From NCBI RefSeq assembly GCF_030864355.1, contig NC_083397.1:2666001-2730000 (forward strand): a stretch of 64,000 bases of DNA. The letters run 5' to 3'. Positions 24,510-36,257 of the stretch are shown here, piece by piece. A program made the translations under genes and the position numbers. The DNA comes from Cutaneotrichosporon cavernicola (lineage: Eukaryota; Basidiomycota; Tremellomycetes; Trichosporonales; Trichosporonaceae). Position 1 is the first letter of the stretch. The number at the start of each line of letters is the position of its first letter. The notes under the pieces are model-generated. The model did no database searches, was not told the DNA's origin, and saw only the letters and a list, made by a program, of their open reading frames with translations.

Positions 24510-25199
24510 ACACCTCACTGCTTCTCCTTTTTCTCTTACTCCTGGGCCTCCGCGGTATAGCCGCGCTTCGTTCCATCAACCGCATCTCCGCATCCACAAC
24601 CGCAACTGCATCCCGCCGCAGGGCGCTCCGGGATACTCAATCGCATTGTTACACATCACATGCCGCATAACTGTACTAGCATCGGATATATAAGCGCTCC
24701 ACCTGAGTGTTGAACACGTCATTGGTGCGGGATGGCAAGACAGAATGACACTGACGATCCGCTCCGAGAATTGAGAGGCTGGTCGTGCGCAGCGAGAAGA
24801 AGCGGCGTCGATCTTCCTCCGTTGCTCGTGGCGTTCATTATGACGTTCATTATGAGACAAGTGCCACTCTTGTGTCTGACTAGACTGACACATGAGCGTT
24901 TGTCTCAGCTAACTAGGTGAGTGCAGTGTCTGACTTAGTGATGGGCCCTGACCGGGGTGTTGCTCGGGGTGGAGCTTTCCACCACTGTTAGTCGCAACTA
25001 CAGTATCGCTCATCATTTCCTCCATCCATCGCACAAACTCGGTAGGTCGCGGTAACACGATTTAGCACAGTAGCTCGCTCGCTTCTCTCGCTACGTCTCG
25101 ACCGGAAGCTAGGCATCCCCTTCAATGTTACAATTCACTGGCATGGGCATGCACTGCGGCTGTCTAACAAGTAAACCGGTCCGGCGGCGAGCGTTATGT
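24510..25199. other. Intergenic region between convergent genes
   Basis: 690 bp between the ends of the cysteine-cluster gene (+) and the CASTOR-like gene (-). Nothing further is supported. Confidence 0.55.
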
Positions 25200-27382
25200 C
25201 TAGTCGGGGCGGAGCGCGCGTTCGGCGCGAGCGACATCGCGTCCCTCCACGAGAATGTTGGCCGTATGCGTCGTCGACGAATAGAGCATCCGCACGCCGC
25301 CGCGGTGCAGCTGGTCCGAGAACCGCATCACCAGGCCGCTCTTATCTACTATCAGCGTCTTCCCGAAAGATACGCACCGAGGCTAGACGCACCGAGGTGA
25401 TATGCTCCGCCAACAGCGCGCAAGTCGAGCTGGAGACAGCGCATCATACTTGCGCGCGTGTCCTCTTCCTCTTCCTCTTCCTCTGACTCTGATTTCTCTT
25501 CTACGACGTCCTCTGGCGCTGGTTCCGGATCCGGCGCCCACGGCTCCCTCGAGCCGCCCTCTGAAGCGCGGCGTATGCGAGGATCCATGAACCCCAAGGC
25601 GCCCTGGATCGCGCGGTGCTGTAGGACCCCGAGTGACACCGTGTCGGAACGGGTACGCGAGTGGCCGGTGCCGAGTCGCGATCGGCTCGAGGATGAGAGG
25701 CGCGAGAGAGATGTCTCCCGAGCGTACCGGAACTGACGCGCTTCTTCTAATTCAAGGTCGTATTCCCTCTCCCTCTGTCTCTCCAGTTCAAGAAGGCGGG
25801 CTCTCGACGACCGTTCCGCACCGGACCCAGAGGCGCTGCGCATAATTGGCGTGAAGCTACCAATACCAGGAAAACGGGCCGAGTTAGGCGTGCTTGGCGG
25901 CGTGGCCCAGAAGATTGGGATCTCGGTTACGTCGCGCCCACGCAGAGAATGACCAGATTGGGAGGGGAGGGAGCGGCCGCGCGAGGCGGTCCCGTCCTCG
26001 GACGAGGAGGTTGGAATTTGGTCCTCGTCGCTCCACTCCGAGTCACTGCCTTCTAGCTCTGTTGCGCCGATATCCGCCCGCTCAGCCACACTCAACATGG
26101 CACGCAGGACGCGTACTTCCGTCAAGATGGATGTCCCGTCCTCGGTGCGGGTATATGAGATGAATGGCCTGGGCCGAGATAAGGCGCGGGCCGACGCCTC
26201 CGCTGCCTGACTCGGTTTGTTCCTATTCCAAGTGTTTAAGTTACCTGCGCGCTTAGATCGGTTGCGGCGCTCAAAGGCGTCGGCTGCGTCGTCGGCTTTT
26301 CTGCCACGAGCGCGCTCGAGGGCAAGCACCGACCGCTCGGGCCATACTAGGAGCTTGCGGAGGCGGGCAGATAACGACGCCTCCACGTCCGCCGAGAGGC
26401 CGATGCAGGCGAGTGGAGAGGCTAGGACTGTGATCTCGGCGAGGGGGGGCGTGTCGGCCGGAGAGTCGGTTCTAACGGAGGCGTTTATCGATGCGGCTAG
26501 GGCCATTTCGGGGGAGACCATCACCGAGCGGCGACGGGTTGGTGGGAGAATGGGATCGCAGTTCCCTTTCGTCAGCTTGCATCCAATTGTTCCAGGCGCC
26601 ACGCACATCCTTTGCCGTGGAAGATTGCGCTCGCGCGCTCAAAGTCCGAGCTCTTGACTAGCAAAAAGTCGGTAAAGTACGAGCTCTGGTATAGGATCGA
26701 GATGCCTCCCTCCGCCAGCGGGGCAGACACGTGACGGAGATGTGGCGAGTCTTGTTGTCAGCTTTGCTTTCCACGATGTACCATAATTGCCACCGCCACC
26801 GCCGTCATCGCCCGACGCGACCTCGAAGACGCGCCACGGGCCGTTGATGGCGACACCTGGTTCCTCGCACGGGCCCCATTCTTCCTCGACTAGATCTGAC
26901 GGTGCGAAGAGCGCGATCTGGTGTGAGCCGTGTGAATACGAAGGGTTGCGAGGGGTTGCGAAGGGTGGCGAGGAGAGGTTGATCGACCTATGCGAGTGCA
27001 AAGTGCCAAGTGCGAGCTGTGAGCTGCGAACTGGGGACTGGGAACTGCCAAGTGCGGTGATCGATCACTCGCACCAGTTGCACCGCCAAGGACCAAGGAC
27101 GGAGCTATCGGCAATCTCGGCGTACTCGAGGCCGCCCCTAAACCTCAAGCTGTGCGCAGTTTTGAGTCGATTCAATCCTCAAACTCACCTCGATCCGGTT
27201 CGAGGTGAGGTTGCAGAACTCGCTCTCGTCAGCTACAGCCCTGTCGAGCGTCCAGTAGATCTTGGTTGACGAAGCGGCAGCCGCGCCAACGGGAACATGG
27301 ACGATGGACACGGGGTCGTGGAGTGCGCTGGGTTAGCTGAGGAAGGGAGAGACGAGACATACGTGATGGATACGTCGGCCAT
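25200..27382 (-). CDS. CASTOR/GATSL-like ACT-domain protein, 586 aa
   Basis: Six exons: 27382-27363, 27327-27189, 26917-26782, 26750-26607, 26565-25393 and 25348-25200. ACT-type segments are separated by a disordered middle. The first contains RIEIALFAPSDLVEEEWGP and NGPWRVFEVAS, then AEGGISILYQSSYFTDFLLV. The C-terminal one contains LDLRAVGGAYHLVDKSGLVM and GGVRMLYSSTTHTANILVEG. The pair of beta-alpha-beta ACT signatures ending ISxLYxSSxxTxxxLV is the layout of CASTOR/GATS-like proteins (ACT_7), which in animals sense arginine for TORC1. Here a long Ser/Arg/acidic insert separates them and carries poly-Glu. Whether this protein binds arginine is unknown. A longer in-frame start at 27550 exists, but its extra 56 residues look like translated leader. 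Confidence 0.72.
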
Positions 27383-28301
27383 CGATTCGATTTCTGCCTT
27401 GTCCCAGACTGGGACCGTGACTGTGAGGAATGAGTAGAAGTAGAGAGAGAAGATGTAGGAGATGCGACGACTGAGGACTGAAGACTGACGACTTGGGATT
27501 GAGGACCGAGGAGGGATCCGCAGATGCTGGTCCGTGCTCTTTGCCTCCATCCTCAAAAGTTGTTCAACTCAGTGTCCGTGACACAACTGTTCTCTTGGCG
27601 GCTTCTGCGCCTCTGGCCCCTCGCGCCTCCCGTGACTGCACATTCCCTTCTCCGCAGCACCCAACCTCCCCCATCAAACAGCCGCCCATTCTGCTAGAGC
27701 GTGTGAAGCGTATTCGAGTTGTGAGGAATGCAATTCTGAGACGTAGGGCGGGGATCAGGTATTTCAGTCCGCCGGCCGCCTGCGCAGCTGTGCGCCGCCC
27801 TTCATAGTCCGAGTCTCTCGGTCACTCCTGGCGGCGCTTCTATCCTTTCTAGTCCTCCTTTCTTGTCCTTTCACGCCGCCGCAACATGGCCAAGACGGGC
27901 GCTCGGGCGCGGAAGCATCGCCGGGGGACGTGCGAGCCCGTGCGCAGAGCGTAGAGCGCAGAGCGCAGACGTGATCAGTCCATGTCTTTGGATCCCATGA
28001 CTCCCATGACAGATGACGGATTTCGACGTGGGCGTGGGCGTAGATGAGGGCGAGCAAGTATTCAGGTTGCCTGAATCGCCATTGTAGACGCAATCAACTC
28101 GGGCACAGTCATTGTCGTGCCTGGCGTACAGACAAAGCTAATGGTCTCGTGGTCTTGTAATATCTTGATAATCGACTAATCCTAATGAACCTGCCTCCAC
28201 CAACAGAATCACAAAACACAACAACAAAGGCTCGACGAGATGCAGTTCAAGCCACTTCCCACCTCAACAACCACCTCAAGATCTGGAGATCTCCAACAAC
28301 G
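27383..28301. other. Divergent region CASTOR-like (-) / SPC19 (+)
   Basis: A 919-bp head-to-head region. The first 170 bp is an open leader in frame with the CASTOR-like gene; the rest shows nothing supported. Confidence 0.5.
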
Positions 28302-28909
28302 ATGTCCAGGCAATCATATTACTCGGCCGGCCCACGGGCAAGCCGCCTACGCGAGAGCATGGTCGTCGACGTCGTGTCCCCCCTCGACGCGTGCGTTAAT
28401 GCCGCAGAAGCCTGTGTCGAGACTGTACGCCATACCCAGGTAGCGCTGACAACAGCTGGGAAGCGCGGTGACTAAGCTCGAGCCGGGAGTACAGGATATG
28501 GGGCGGTTGAAGAAAGTGTTGAGGGCGCAGCATGTTTGTTCCATGTTGGGCGCGCTAATGGTAGCACTACCTCGTCTTACCCGCTACCGAGGTGCAGCTG
28601 CGCCGGGTCGAGTATGCCACCGCAATTGAGAAGCAGCTCGAACCGTTGCTTGCGCGTAGTGCCCAGCTACTCGAGTCTGAGGCGGCACAGATCCGTCGTC
28701 TTGAGGGCCGGTTGGCCGAGATCCAGGGGAGCAGCCGCGCTGTTGAGCCCAAGAGTGTGCCCAGGCGCGAGTGCGCGCTTGATGGTATTGATATGCGCGA
28801 CAAGACGCTCAGTATTGCGCAGCGGCGCAAAATCGGGACTCTCAAGAACAGGCGACAGAAGCTACTAGAAGAGCAGAAGCGGCTAATGGGCGAGATGGGC
28901 AGCACATAG
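28302..28909 (+). CDS. SPC19: DASH complex subunit SPC19
   Basis: Three exons: 28302-28424, 28456-28533 and 28565-28909, encoding 181 aa; both introns are exactly 31 nt. Spliced sequence reads LDACVNAAEACVETLGSAVT, KLEPGVQDMGRLKKVLRAQH and HYLVLPATEVQLRRVEYA, then a long coiled coil (QLEPLLARSAQLLESEAAQI). This matches the Spc19 pattern of a Cys-Val-x-Ser-Leu helix, a D-x-x-R-L-x-x-V-L segment and an HYELV-like strand. DASH is a fungal kinetochore ring on microtubules. Without splicing the first frame stops early, so both introns are required. The C-terminal third is basic and may be disordered. Confidence 0.85.
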
Positions 28910-29011
28910 AGACTGTAGCGTACATGGACATGTATACTAGGTGACGAGCAACTCCAGAAACTAATGCATGCCCAGTACTAATCTAATCTATCCCTTGACA
29001 ACCTCAGCAGC

Positions 29012-31491
29012 CTATCCCTTGATGGCCTTGATGAACGCGCGCACCTTCTCTGGGTCCTTGCTCCCATCGGCAGCCTCGACGCCCGAGCTCACATCGACGG
29101 CGAGCACGCCGCCGGCCGCCTCAACGGCCTGGGTGACGTTGTCGGGCGTGAGCCCGCCAGCAAGGATGATAGGGAGACGCGCAGCACCGCCGGCCTCGCC
29201 CTCGTCCGCGAGCCGCTTGGCAACGCCCCAGTCGAAGGACACACCCTCCCCACCGCCCGCAGCGCCCGTACTCGAAGGCGCGTCGAGCAGCACGTACGAG
29301 TTCAGGCCGGGACGCGCAGCGTCTCCACCATGCACGGCGCCGTCGACGACACGGAACGCCTTGATCACCGGCACCGGGAGGAGGCGGGCGTCCGACTGCG
29401 CCTCGTCGCCGTGCAGCTGAACGAGGTCGAGGCCGATGTCGTCCACAGCCGCAGCCACGTCCTCGACTGGCTGGTTGCGGAACACGCCGATGGCGAGTGG
29501 CCTGCGGCGAGCGCGGAGGCGGGCAGCCATCGTCCCGAACCAAAGGGGCGACGACTCGGGCTTGCTCGAGGTCGCCTTGGCGCGCGCGGTGCGGACCACG
29601 TCGACAATCTCGCGCGCCGTCTTGGGAGGCGTGAATCGCTTGGTGCCAGGAACGCAAATGATGCCGATGAGGTCGGCGCCAGCGTCAATCGCAAGCTGCG
29701 CGTCGGCAGCGGAGCGTACGCCGCAAATCTTGACGAGGGGCTTGGGCGCCGCAGGCTTCTCCGCGGGAGGAAGCCCGATAAGCTCGCGCAGGAACGCTCC
29801 GGCGTCCGGGGCGCGCATGAGGCTCTCACCGATGAGCACGGCACGTACTCCCTCCGCGACGTACTTGGCGACGTCGGCGTGGCTGGCGATCCCGCTGAGA
29901 GCGCAGAGGATGACGTCGCGGCCCTTGAGGGCGTCGTTGACGCGGCTCGTCGTCCCCATGTCGACGTTGAAGTCGTGGAGGTTGCGGTTGTTCACGCCGA
30001 TGACCTTTGCACCGAGCTCAAGCGCGACCTCGAGCTCGCTCGGGTTGTTGACCTCGACGAGAGGCTCCATCCCGCGGCTCAGTGAGTAGTTGTAGAGCTC
30101 CTTGAGCTTGGAAGGGGTGAGCATCGCGACAATAAGCAGCACCGTGTCCGCGCCGTGGAGGCGCGCCTCGTCGATCTGGTACGGCGCGAGGATGAAGTCC
30201 TTACGCAGGATCGCGGGACGGTTGGGCATCGCGTCCACAGCCCGACGCACAGCGAGCATGTCGCTCAGCGCGCCCTTGAACCACGTAGGCTCGGTCAGCA
30301 CCGAGATAACGGAAGCGCCCGCCGCTGCGTACCGCAGCGCCTGCTCGGGTGCGCTGGCAGTGGGCGCAATCTCGCCTTTGGACGGTGAGGCGCGCTTGAT
30401 CTCAGCCATTACGGCCGTGTGAGGGGTCTTCTTGACGCGGTCGACGAAGGAAATAAGGGGAGGAGCAGTGTGCAGGTTAAGTGCGGAAGCGAGGTTCTCG
30501 GGAGTCGTCGGCAGCGCGACGGAAGCGGCGGCGACGTCGCTGAGGCGCTGGGCCGCGATGCGGTCAAGGATCGACAGCGGCTTCTTCTCCTTGGCCGCCT
30601 CAGGCTCAGTCCCGTTCGTGACCGGTACAGCGGGCGCAGTCGCCTTGTTGACGTCGGCCTCCGAACTGGCGGGGACACCGCACCAGGCGTTCTCACCGCC
30701 CCACTCGCCACCCTTGAGCTTGAGGAAGTTGGCGACGAGACCGTGGCCACCCTCACTCATGCACGACTCGGGGTGGTACTGAACGGCCTCGACGGTGTAT
30801 TTCCGGTGACGCACGCCCATGATGACGCCAGACTCCTCGGTCGTCGAGGTCACCTGCAGGATCGGGGGAAGGGTGAGGAGCTTGGCCGCGAGCGAGTGGT
30901 AGCGAACCGACGCAAGGAGGGGCGGAAGATCGTGGAACAGGCCCGTTGCATCGTGCTTGACGAGCGAAGTCTTGCCGTGCTTGATCTCGCCAGCGTACGA
31001 AATCTGGTGTGAGCGACACTGAAGAGCGGAGCGGCATTGGGAAGTAGACACGGCCGCAGACAAGGTACCCAGCCGCCGCAACCCTCCGACGCGTCAACCC
31101 ATCGCTCTGTGCGTCGACTCGAGACATCTTCTGCCCAAACTCGAGATCTCCTACCCAAACACCTCCTCATTCGCTTCCAACCAATTCAACTCACCTCGCC
31201 ACCGAGCACGTCAACCAGACATTCGAGCCCCATGCAAACACCGAGCACCGGCATACGCCCCATAGCCCACATGATCACGTCACGCGAGATGCCAGAGTCG
31301 GTACGCGGATGTCCCGGACCAGGCGAGATGACTACGCGGTCGATCTCGCCGTCGGCGTAGAGAGCCTCAATCTCGGGCAGAGTAATCTTGTCATTGCGCA
31401 CGACGAGGGGATTACCGCCGAGACGTGCGAGGTCCGCGTACACGTTCCACGTGAACGAGTCGTAGTTGTCGATCACGAGAGTGCGGACCAT
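29012..31491 (-). CDS. TRP1: Trifunctional tryptophan biosynthesis protein (glutamine amidotransferase - indole-3-glycerol-phosphate synthase - phosphoribosylanthranilate isomerase)
   Basis: Two exons (31491-31195 and 31003-29012) encode 762 aa. Residues 1 to about 210 form the class I glutamine amidotransferase of anthranilate synthase: [19 protein letters not shown], the nucleophile Cys86 in LGVCMGLE, and QYHPES. The IGPS barrel follows ([34 protein letters not shown]), then the PRAI barrel ([24 protein letters not shown]). One polypeptide therefore supplies glutamine ammonia for anthranilate synthesis and catalyses two later steps, as in other filamentous and basidiomycete fungi (TrpC/TRP1). 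The order GATase-IGPS-PRAI is complete and unbroken. The intron (191 nt) falls just after the oxyanion/nucleophile region. Confidence 0.97.
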
Positions 31492-32308
31492 TTTGTTGTT
31501 AAGTGGAAGTTGGAGAGAGGTAGAGGTGGTTGGTCACCTTTGTCTGGTCAATCCAGTCAAGTTCAAGTTGCGGCCAACAGTCGAGTCGGTTGCCGCAATT
31601 GGGCGGACAACCGGCCATGTCCGTTCCGACGAGTCGGGAATGGTCACGCCATGCGCGTCGTTATCGTCCTCACCGCAGCAGGCGGTTAGACGGTACGTAG
31701 TGTGGAAAGAGCATACTGTATGGATTGAGCTGTTGCCCGTTGAATACTACAATGAATGCATACTTGTCCAATTGTTCTTTCAAGTGTATGTTCGTCAGTT
31801 GGCATCCGGACGCTGGGTGAATTTTGTGTTGTGGATACTGGAAATCGTGTTAGTATGTCACCATTAGCTTTCGGATATGCCCGGGATATATCAACCGTTT
31901 CTCATTCCTCACTTCGAAGAATCCTTCGAAGGATGCAACTTGTTTCTCCCACTTTTGTCATCTAGTTGTGTTTACAAGTACAGCGACTGATAGCGGTTCC
32001 CCTGCTCTTCGACATCTACCCCTTCCTCTGACATTCAGCCCACCTGATGGTATAGCCAGTCCTCACGCACGTGCGCCGACTGAGAACGGCGACTCACCGT
32101 GGCAGCGACGCTAAAGCAATTTGTAGTGTATTTCGGGCATGTTGAGTGGCCTGCACCCCAGGCACATGCCTGCTCGACAGCGTTCTCACCTTTTTCTCGC
32201 TGCCAGGGGTGAACGTGCGCTCTTTGGCAATGTCAGATTGTTGTGGACGATGTTATGGACTGTATCAAAAGCAGCGTTGCGGCCCTCCATAGTCTCTAAA
32301 CCTTCATC
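31492..32308. other. Intergenic region upstream of TRP1
   Basis: 817 bp with no supported gene. It includes an inverted 9-mer, TTCGAAGAATCCTTCGAA, near 31912-31929. Confidence 0.5.
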
Positions 32309-32656
32309 ATGATGAGGCTACTGTTCGCAGCAGGCCTCGCGGTCGCGGTCGTATGTCCATCTCACGCCATCTCTTAACCACAGCCGCTCAAGAACGAGTC
32401 ATACCTGCTCACGACTGTGCCTGGTACGTATAGGGCTGGTCGCGGCTCACGTTTGCGAATGCCACGCATATGCGGCACAAGTTTGTCGCGTCGCGCAATA
32501 CTCGATGAGTTCTGGCTCGTGCGCGAGCGCGGGTAGGGCACGTGCGCTTGCGGGGAGAGTGGGCATCCCAACGGCAACGTTAACGGACACGACAAGGATC
32601 ATGGTAAGGGCCATGGTAAGGGCAAGCGCAACGTAATCGCGCGCTTAGACGAATAA
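32309..32656 (+). CDS. Possible small secreted peptide (tentative)
   Basis: An ATG-ATG start opens a hydrophobic leader (MMRLLFAAGLAVAV) that resembles a signal peptide. It ends at a GTATGT donor with a CTTAACCACAG acceptor 33 nt on, then continues PLKNESYLLTT. The far end reads GHPNGNVNGHDKDHGKGHGKGKRN, ending ARLDE with a TAA stop. That part is rich in Gly, His and Lys. The second intron cannot be fixed: several donor/acceptor pairs keep frame. If real, it is a short secreted His-rich peptide of unknown role. Confidence is limited by the uncertain splicing. Confidence 0.35.
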
Positions 32657-32684
32657 TACAACCTAGTATGCTACAGATGTTACA

Positions 32685-34718
32685 CTATGGGCGCTGCAAC
32701 TCCTCGTCGTTGAACAGTGCACGCCGTTGTGATCGTGTCAGCGGCTGCGTCTCGGCCGACAGCTGCCACTCCTCGCCGCTGCCGCTGCCTGGTGATAGCG
32801 CGTCGCCTATTATGTCAGATACACTCGCCTCTCTAGCGCTGTCGTTGGGGGTTGTCCGTGCCGTTCCAATATTGGGAGTGACCTGCGACTCATTTTCGCT
32901 GAGATCCTCACCATAATGAGCGCGTTGCGCCACGGTGAGAGGCAGAGTCTCCGGAGGGAGCTGAGACTCCTCTCCATCGCACTCCTTTTCCTTGTCCTCC
33001 TCGGATTCAGACTCGGCTCTATCTAAGTCATCCTCGTCAGCTGCAAAACGTGCTCTCTGTGTCTTTATGAGAGGGAACGTCTCGGTCGGCAGCTGAGACT
33101 CCTCCTCGTCGCTCTCCGAGTCATCGAACTGGGCCCTCTGCGCCTTGCTCAGCGGCAAAGTCTCTGCCGGAAGCTGAGATTCATCTGCGTTGCCTACGCC
33201 CTCGTCGTCACCCCCGTCGCCGTTGTCCTGGAGCGAGGTGAGCGACGACCAGCCGCTACCCGAAAGTAACCCAACTGGACATTGCGACTCTTCCTCATCG
33301 GAGAAATTGACGAGTTGCGATCGGGTGAGGGGCACTGTGCTCTGCGTCTCGTCGATATCCATCGGCTCGTCCGGTGCCTCGAAGGTGACCTTGGCCGTGA
33401 CGGTGGGCACGCGGTCGCACACAGCGTCAGCCCGTTTGCGCGCCATAATCAGCACGCGGCCGAGCACGCCGTCATGTGCACCGATAAACCCGTTGTCAAC
33501 GCGCTGCCACGCGTCGTCTTTCGGTACGTGTGCGATGAGGAGGGACACGAGCTCGGCTGCAAGGACGGGAGAGCGGTCATCGCCATCGAGGGCAAGGAGA
33601 TTGAGCGCATAGTCCACGTCGGGTGCTTGGAATGGGGTGGCGAGGCTCATCATGCCAGGGACGTCCTCAGCCGCCAGCGTCGTGCTCCGACTGCGGGTGA
33701 CCGTCAGCCGCGTAGCCCGAGTGCCGACGCTTGGGGCACGCGATGTTGAGCTGACGACGTTGGAACGCCGAGCTGCTTCGCGCTGCTTACGAACGCCAGC
33801 CGCATCTTCTAGGACAACGGCGAGGATGTGTGCGCGCGCATTCCAATTTGTGATCGCACGAGCGAGGACAGAAACTTGCGCAGCAGGTACGCGGAAGAGA
33901 GTGACGATGGATAGAACAAGGGATTGGGGGTGGAAAGGCGACTTGGGTGGCCGAGCGAGGTCGATGACTAGGGAAAGGAGTTTGGCTGAGGTTGCTCGAC
34001 GTGCAGGAATGGCATTGAACGGTGTCGGTGGATCCGTTGGAAGGAAGGCTGCCCGCACGGCCGCAAGCACGACGCCCGCATCGTCGTACTGAAGCTTGAC
34101 AGATGCTGGCTGGTGTAGTTGCTGCAGCAGCGCTGGGGGTGATGTCGACCACAAAGTCACGAGCCACTCTAGCACGTCCCAGCCGTCGTCGGAGATCACG
34201 CGGGTTTCCCCTTCGTCGTCCGAATTGTGGGTCCTCCTTTGCTTCTTTCTGTCTTCCTTCTTCTCCAATGGTTTGTAGAGGAACACCCAGATGCCGTGCT
34301 TGGTGCTCTCCAACACGCGTTTGCGCACAGCACACTCAAGTTCACCATTCGGCCTCCAAGCCAGCCAGTCGGGAGTCCGGGGGTCGTCGTAGTCTGTTGC
34401 ACCTTTGTGCAGTTGAGGAAGGAGTGGGAGGAGATCGGACCCATATAGATCGAGATAACGGTAGAGGATGGATAGTGGGGAGGGTGCGCGGCGTAAGTCC
34501 TCCTTCTTGGTTTTCAGATCGGTCACGAGATGCAGGAGCAATTGGACATGGCGTCTGCGAGTCAGAGATGTGCTGAGGTGGCGTGATCGTGCTCACTGGG
34601 AAGGAAGGTATCGCCTATCGACCAGGCCATCGAGCGCACTGAGCGCCATGAGCACAAAGCCCTCATGGATTGGTGCGCCGGCAATGTTCTTCCAGCTCTC
34701 TGGCTGGGCAATGGGCAT
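32685..34718 (-). CDS. Unknown 663-aa protein with a C-terminal acidic repeat array
   Basis: Two exons (34718-34597 and 34554-32685) join in phase. The N-terminal half looks alpha-helical and globular (MPIAQPESWKNIAGAPIHEG, ALSALDGLVDRRYLPSQ, DDGWDVLEWLVTLWSTSPPA, LLSLVIDLARPPKSPFHPQS). The C-terminal third, about 220 residues, has five spaced copies of a motif like ESQLPAETLPLSKAQRAQF, set in strongly acidic Ser/Asp/Glu linkers. The copies vary (PLTRSQL, PLSKAQR, PLIKTQR, PLTVAQR, PLTRSQR), and the last is near the C-terminus. I recognise no family. The pattern suggests an array of docking motifs, but this is inference. It shares a 239-bp divergent promoter with clathrin light chain. Confidence 0.75.
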
Positions 34719-34957
34719 GGTAGGCTAGATGTGCTTGGATGTGTCATGCATTTCAAACTAGACAAGTCGCAAAGAGCTCAACCAGACGCGAGGTCGCGAG
34801 AGCGCAAGGAACCAAACATGGATGCCACCACGGCGGGGATTGCGGAGTATGCCACGCGAAGCCACGTGACAAGCTGGACCTCCACGCATGTCGGTGTCGC
34901 GCCGCGTCATGAACACCCTCGTACACAACGAGGTCGCACATCGCATAATCCGCAACC

Positions 34958-36257
34958 ATGTCCGACGACCCTACTGCCGACTTCCTTGCGCGCGAAAAGG
35001 CCATCCTCGGCGACGATGCCGACCTGTTCGCCTCTGGCGAGATTCCCGGCATGAGCTCGGGGAGTGGCTTGGACGCGTTCCCGGACCTGGACGATGGTAG
35101 GTGCTTCGAGCTTCCTTGGGTGCACGTATCTCCTCGCCACCTCTGTGTAACAACACGTCTCCTCATTCACAACCACTCTCCATCCCAGAATGCACCCCTG
35201 GACTCGCTCGCCATGGCAGGACCGCGGTTCGTGGCAGGACTGGCGCTCACACTTCCCAGCGCCCGCCAAACCTGCTAGCCCCATCAAGTCGGCATCGCCT
35301 ATCAAGTCGCCCAGCGGCATGGACGCATTCCCGTCGTTCGACGAACCCATGGGCTCGTCCCAGGTCCGCGTGACTGGCAACATTGGGCTGGGCGAGGACG
35401 AGGACCTCGACAAGTTCGAGAGCGCCTTCCCCGACTTCTCTTCCGACATTCCAGCTGCGGTAAGTCATGGACGGCGACGTGGGAAATGTGTGGCGGTGCA
35501 AGCGGTAACGCTGAGCTTCGCGCAAGCGGCCACTGTTACCGCGTTGCCGCTAGCATGGTTGCACCGCGAGCTGACACCAGGATTCTCCCGCCGCCAAGCC
35601 GGTGTTCAATGCGCTGGCGGCCCAGCCATATGGCCAGTCTCCCTACCCTCCCACTGCTGCTCCCCAACCCCGCTCGGCTGCAAGCATCCTCCCCGCGCCC
35701 GAGTTCACCAACACGCTCCCCGAAGCCGAAGGGGAGACCGAGCCGATCCGCCAGTGGCGCGAGAAGCAGGCCGAAGAGATCAAGCGCCGGAACGCGGCCG
35801 ACCAGGAGAAGCGCGACGAGATGGCCAACAAGGCTGAGAAGGCGATCGACCAGTTCTACGAAGACTACAACAAGGAGAAGGAGAAGAACATCAGAGAGAA
35901 CAAGTGGGTGTCACGCGGAGAGCGAAGACAGCGGCGTTGCGCCAGCTGCATATCATCAAAGTTAAGCTGACAGCAGGGAGCACGAGGCCAAGCTCCTTGA
36001 GCAGCTCAAGGACGACATTGCCCGTGGCACGACGTGGGAGCGCGTTACCGACCTCATCGGCCTCGAGAACTCCCGTGAGTCGATGTGGAGCTGGATGGAG
36101 GCTATTTCCAGCTCGCTCAATCGGCTGTCGCTGACACGCAGAGTCCAAGACCATCAGGCCGAGCGTTTCTGGCGGCTCAGACCTTGCGCGCATGAAGGAG
36201 ATCCTCCTTGCTCTTCGCCGTGAGGGCGAGAAGGCGCCCGGGGCGACGGGCTTCTAG
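34958..36257 (+). CDS. CLC1: Clathrin light chain
   Basis: Five exons: 34958-35096, 35260-35459, 35581-35903, 35977-36074 and 36142-36257, encoding 291 aa. The N-terminal half is acidic and low in structure, with repeated MDAFP/LDAFPDLD-like and SPIKS elements. The central helix REKQAEEIKRRNAADQEKRD with NKAEKAIDQFYEDYNKEKEK is the heavy-chain-binding coiled coil. The C-terminus has ARGTTWERVTDLIGLENSQS and KTIRPSVSGGSDLARMKEIL. That TxWERVxxLIxL pattern is the hallmark of fungal clathrin light chains, which coat endocytic and Golgi vesicles. Unspliced frames across intron 1 also stay open, but only the acceptor at 35259 restores the downstream frame. Confidence 0.93.

Noticed and set aside
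28440..28455. A 16-nt intron in SPC19 that would also restore frame
   Set aside because: A 31-nt intron with a GTACGC donor sharing the same acceptor restores frame and gives a better match to the Spc19 pattern.
29330..31012. Long plus-strand frames opposite TRP1
   Set aside because: Antisense shadows of the conserved trifunctional enzyme; no protein resemblance.
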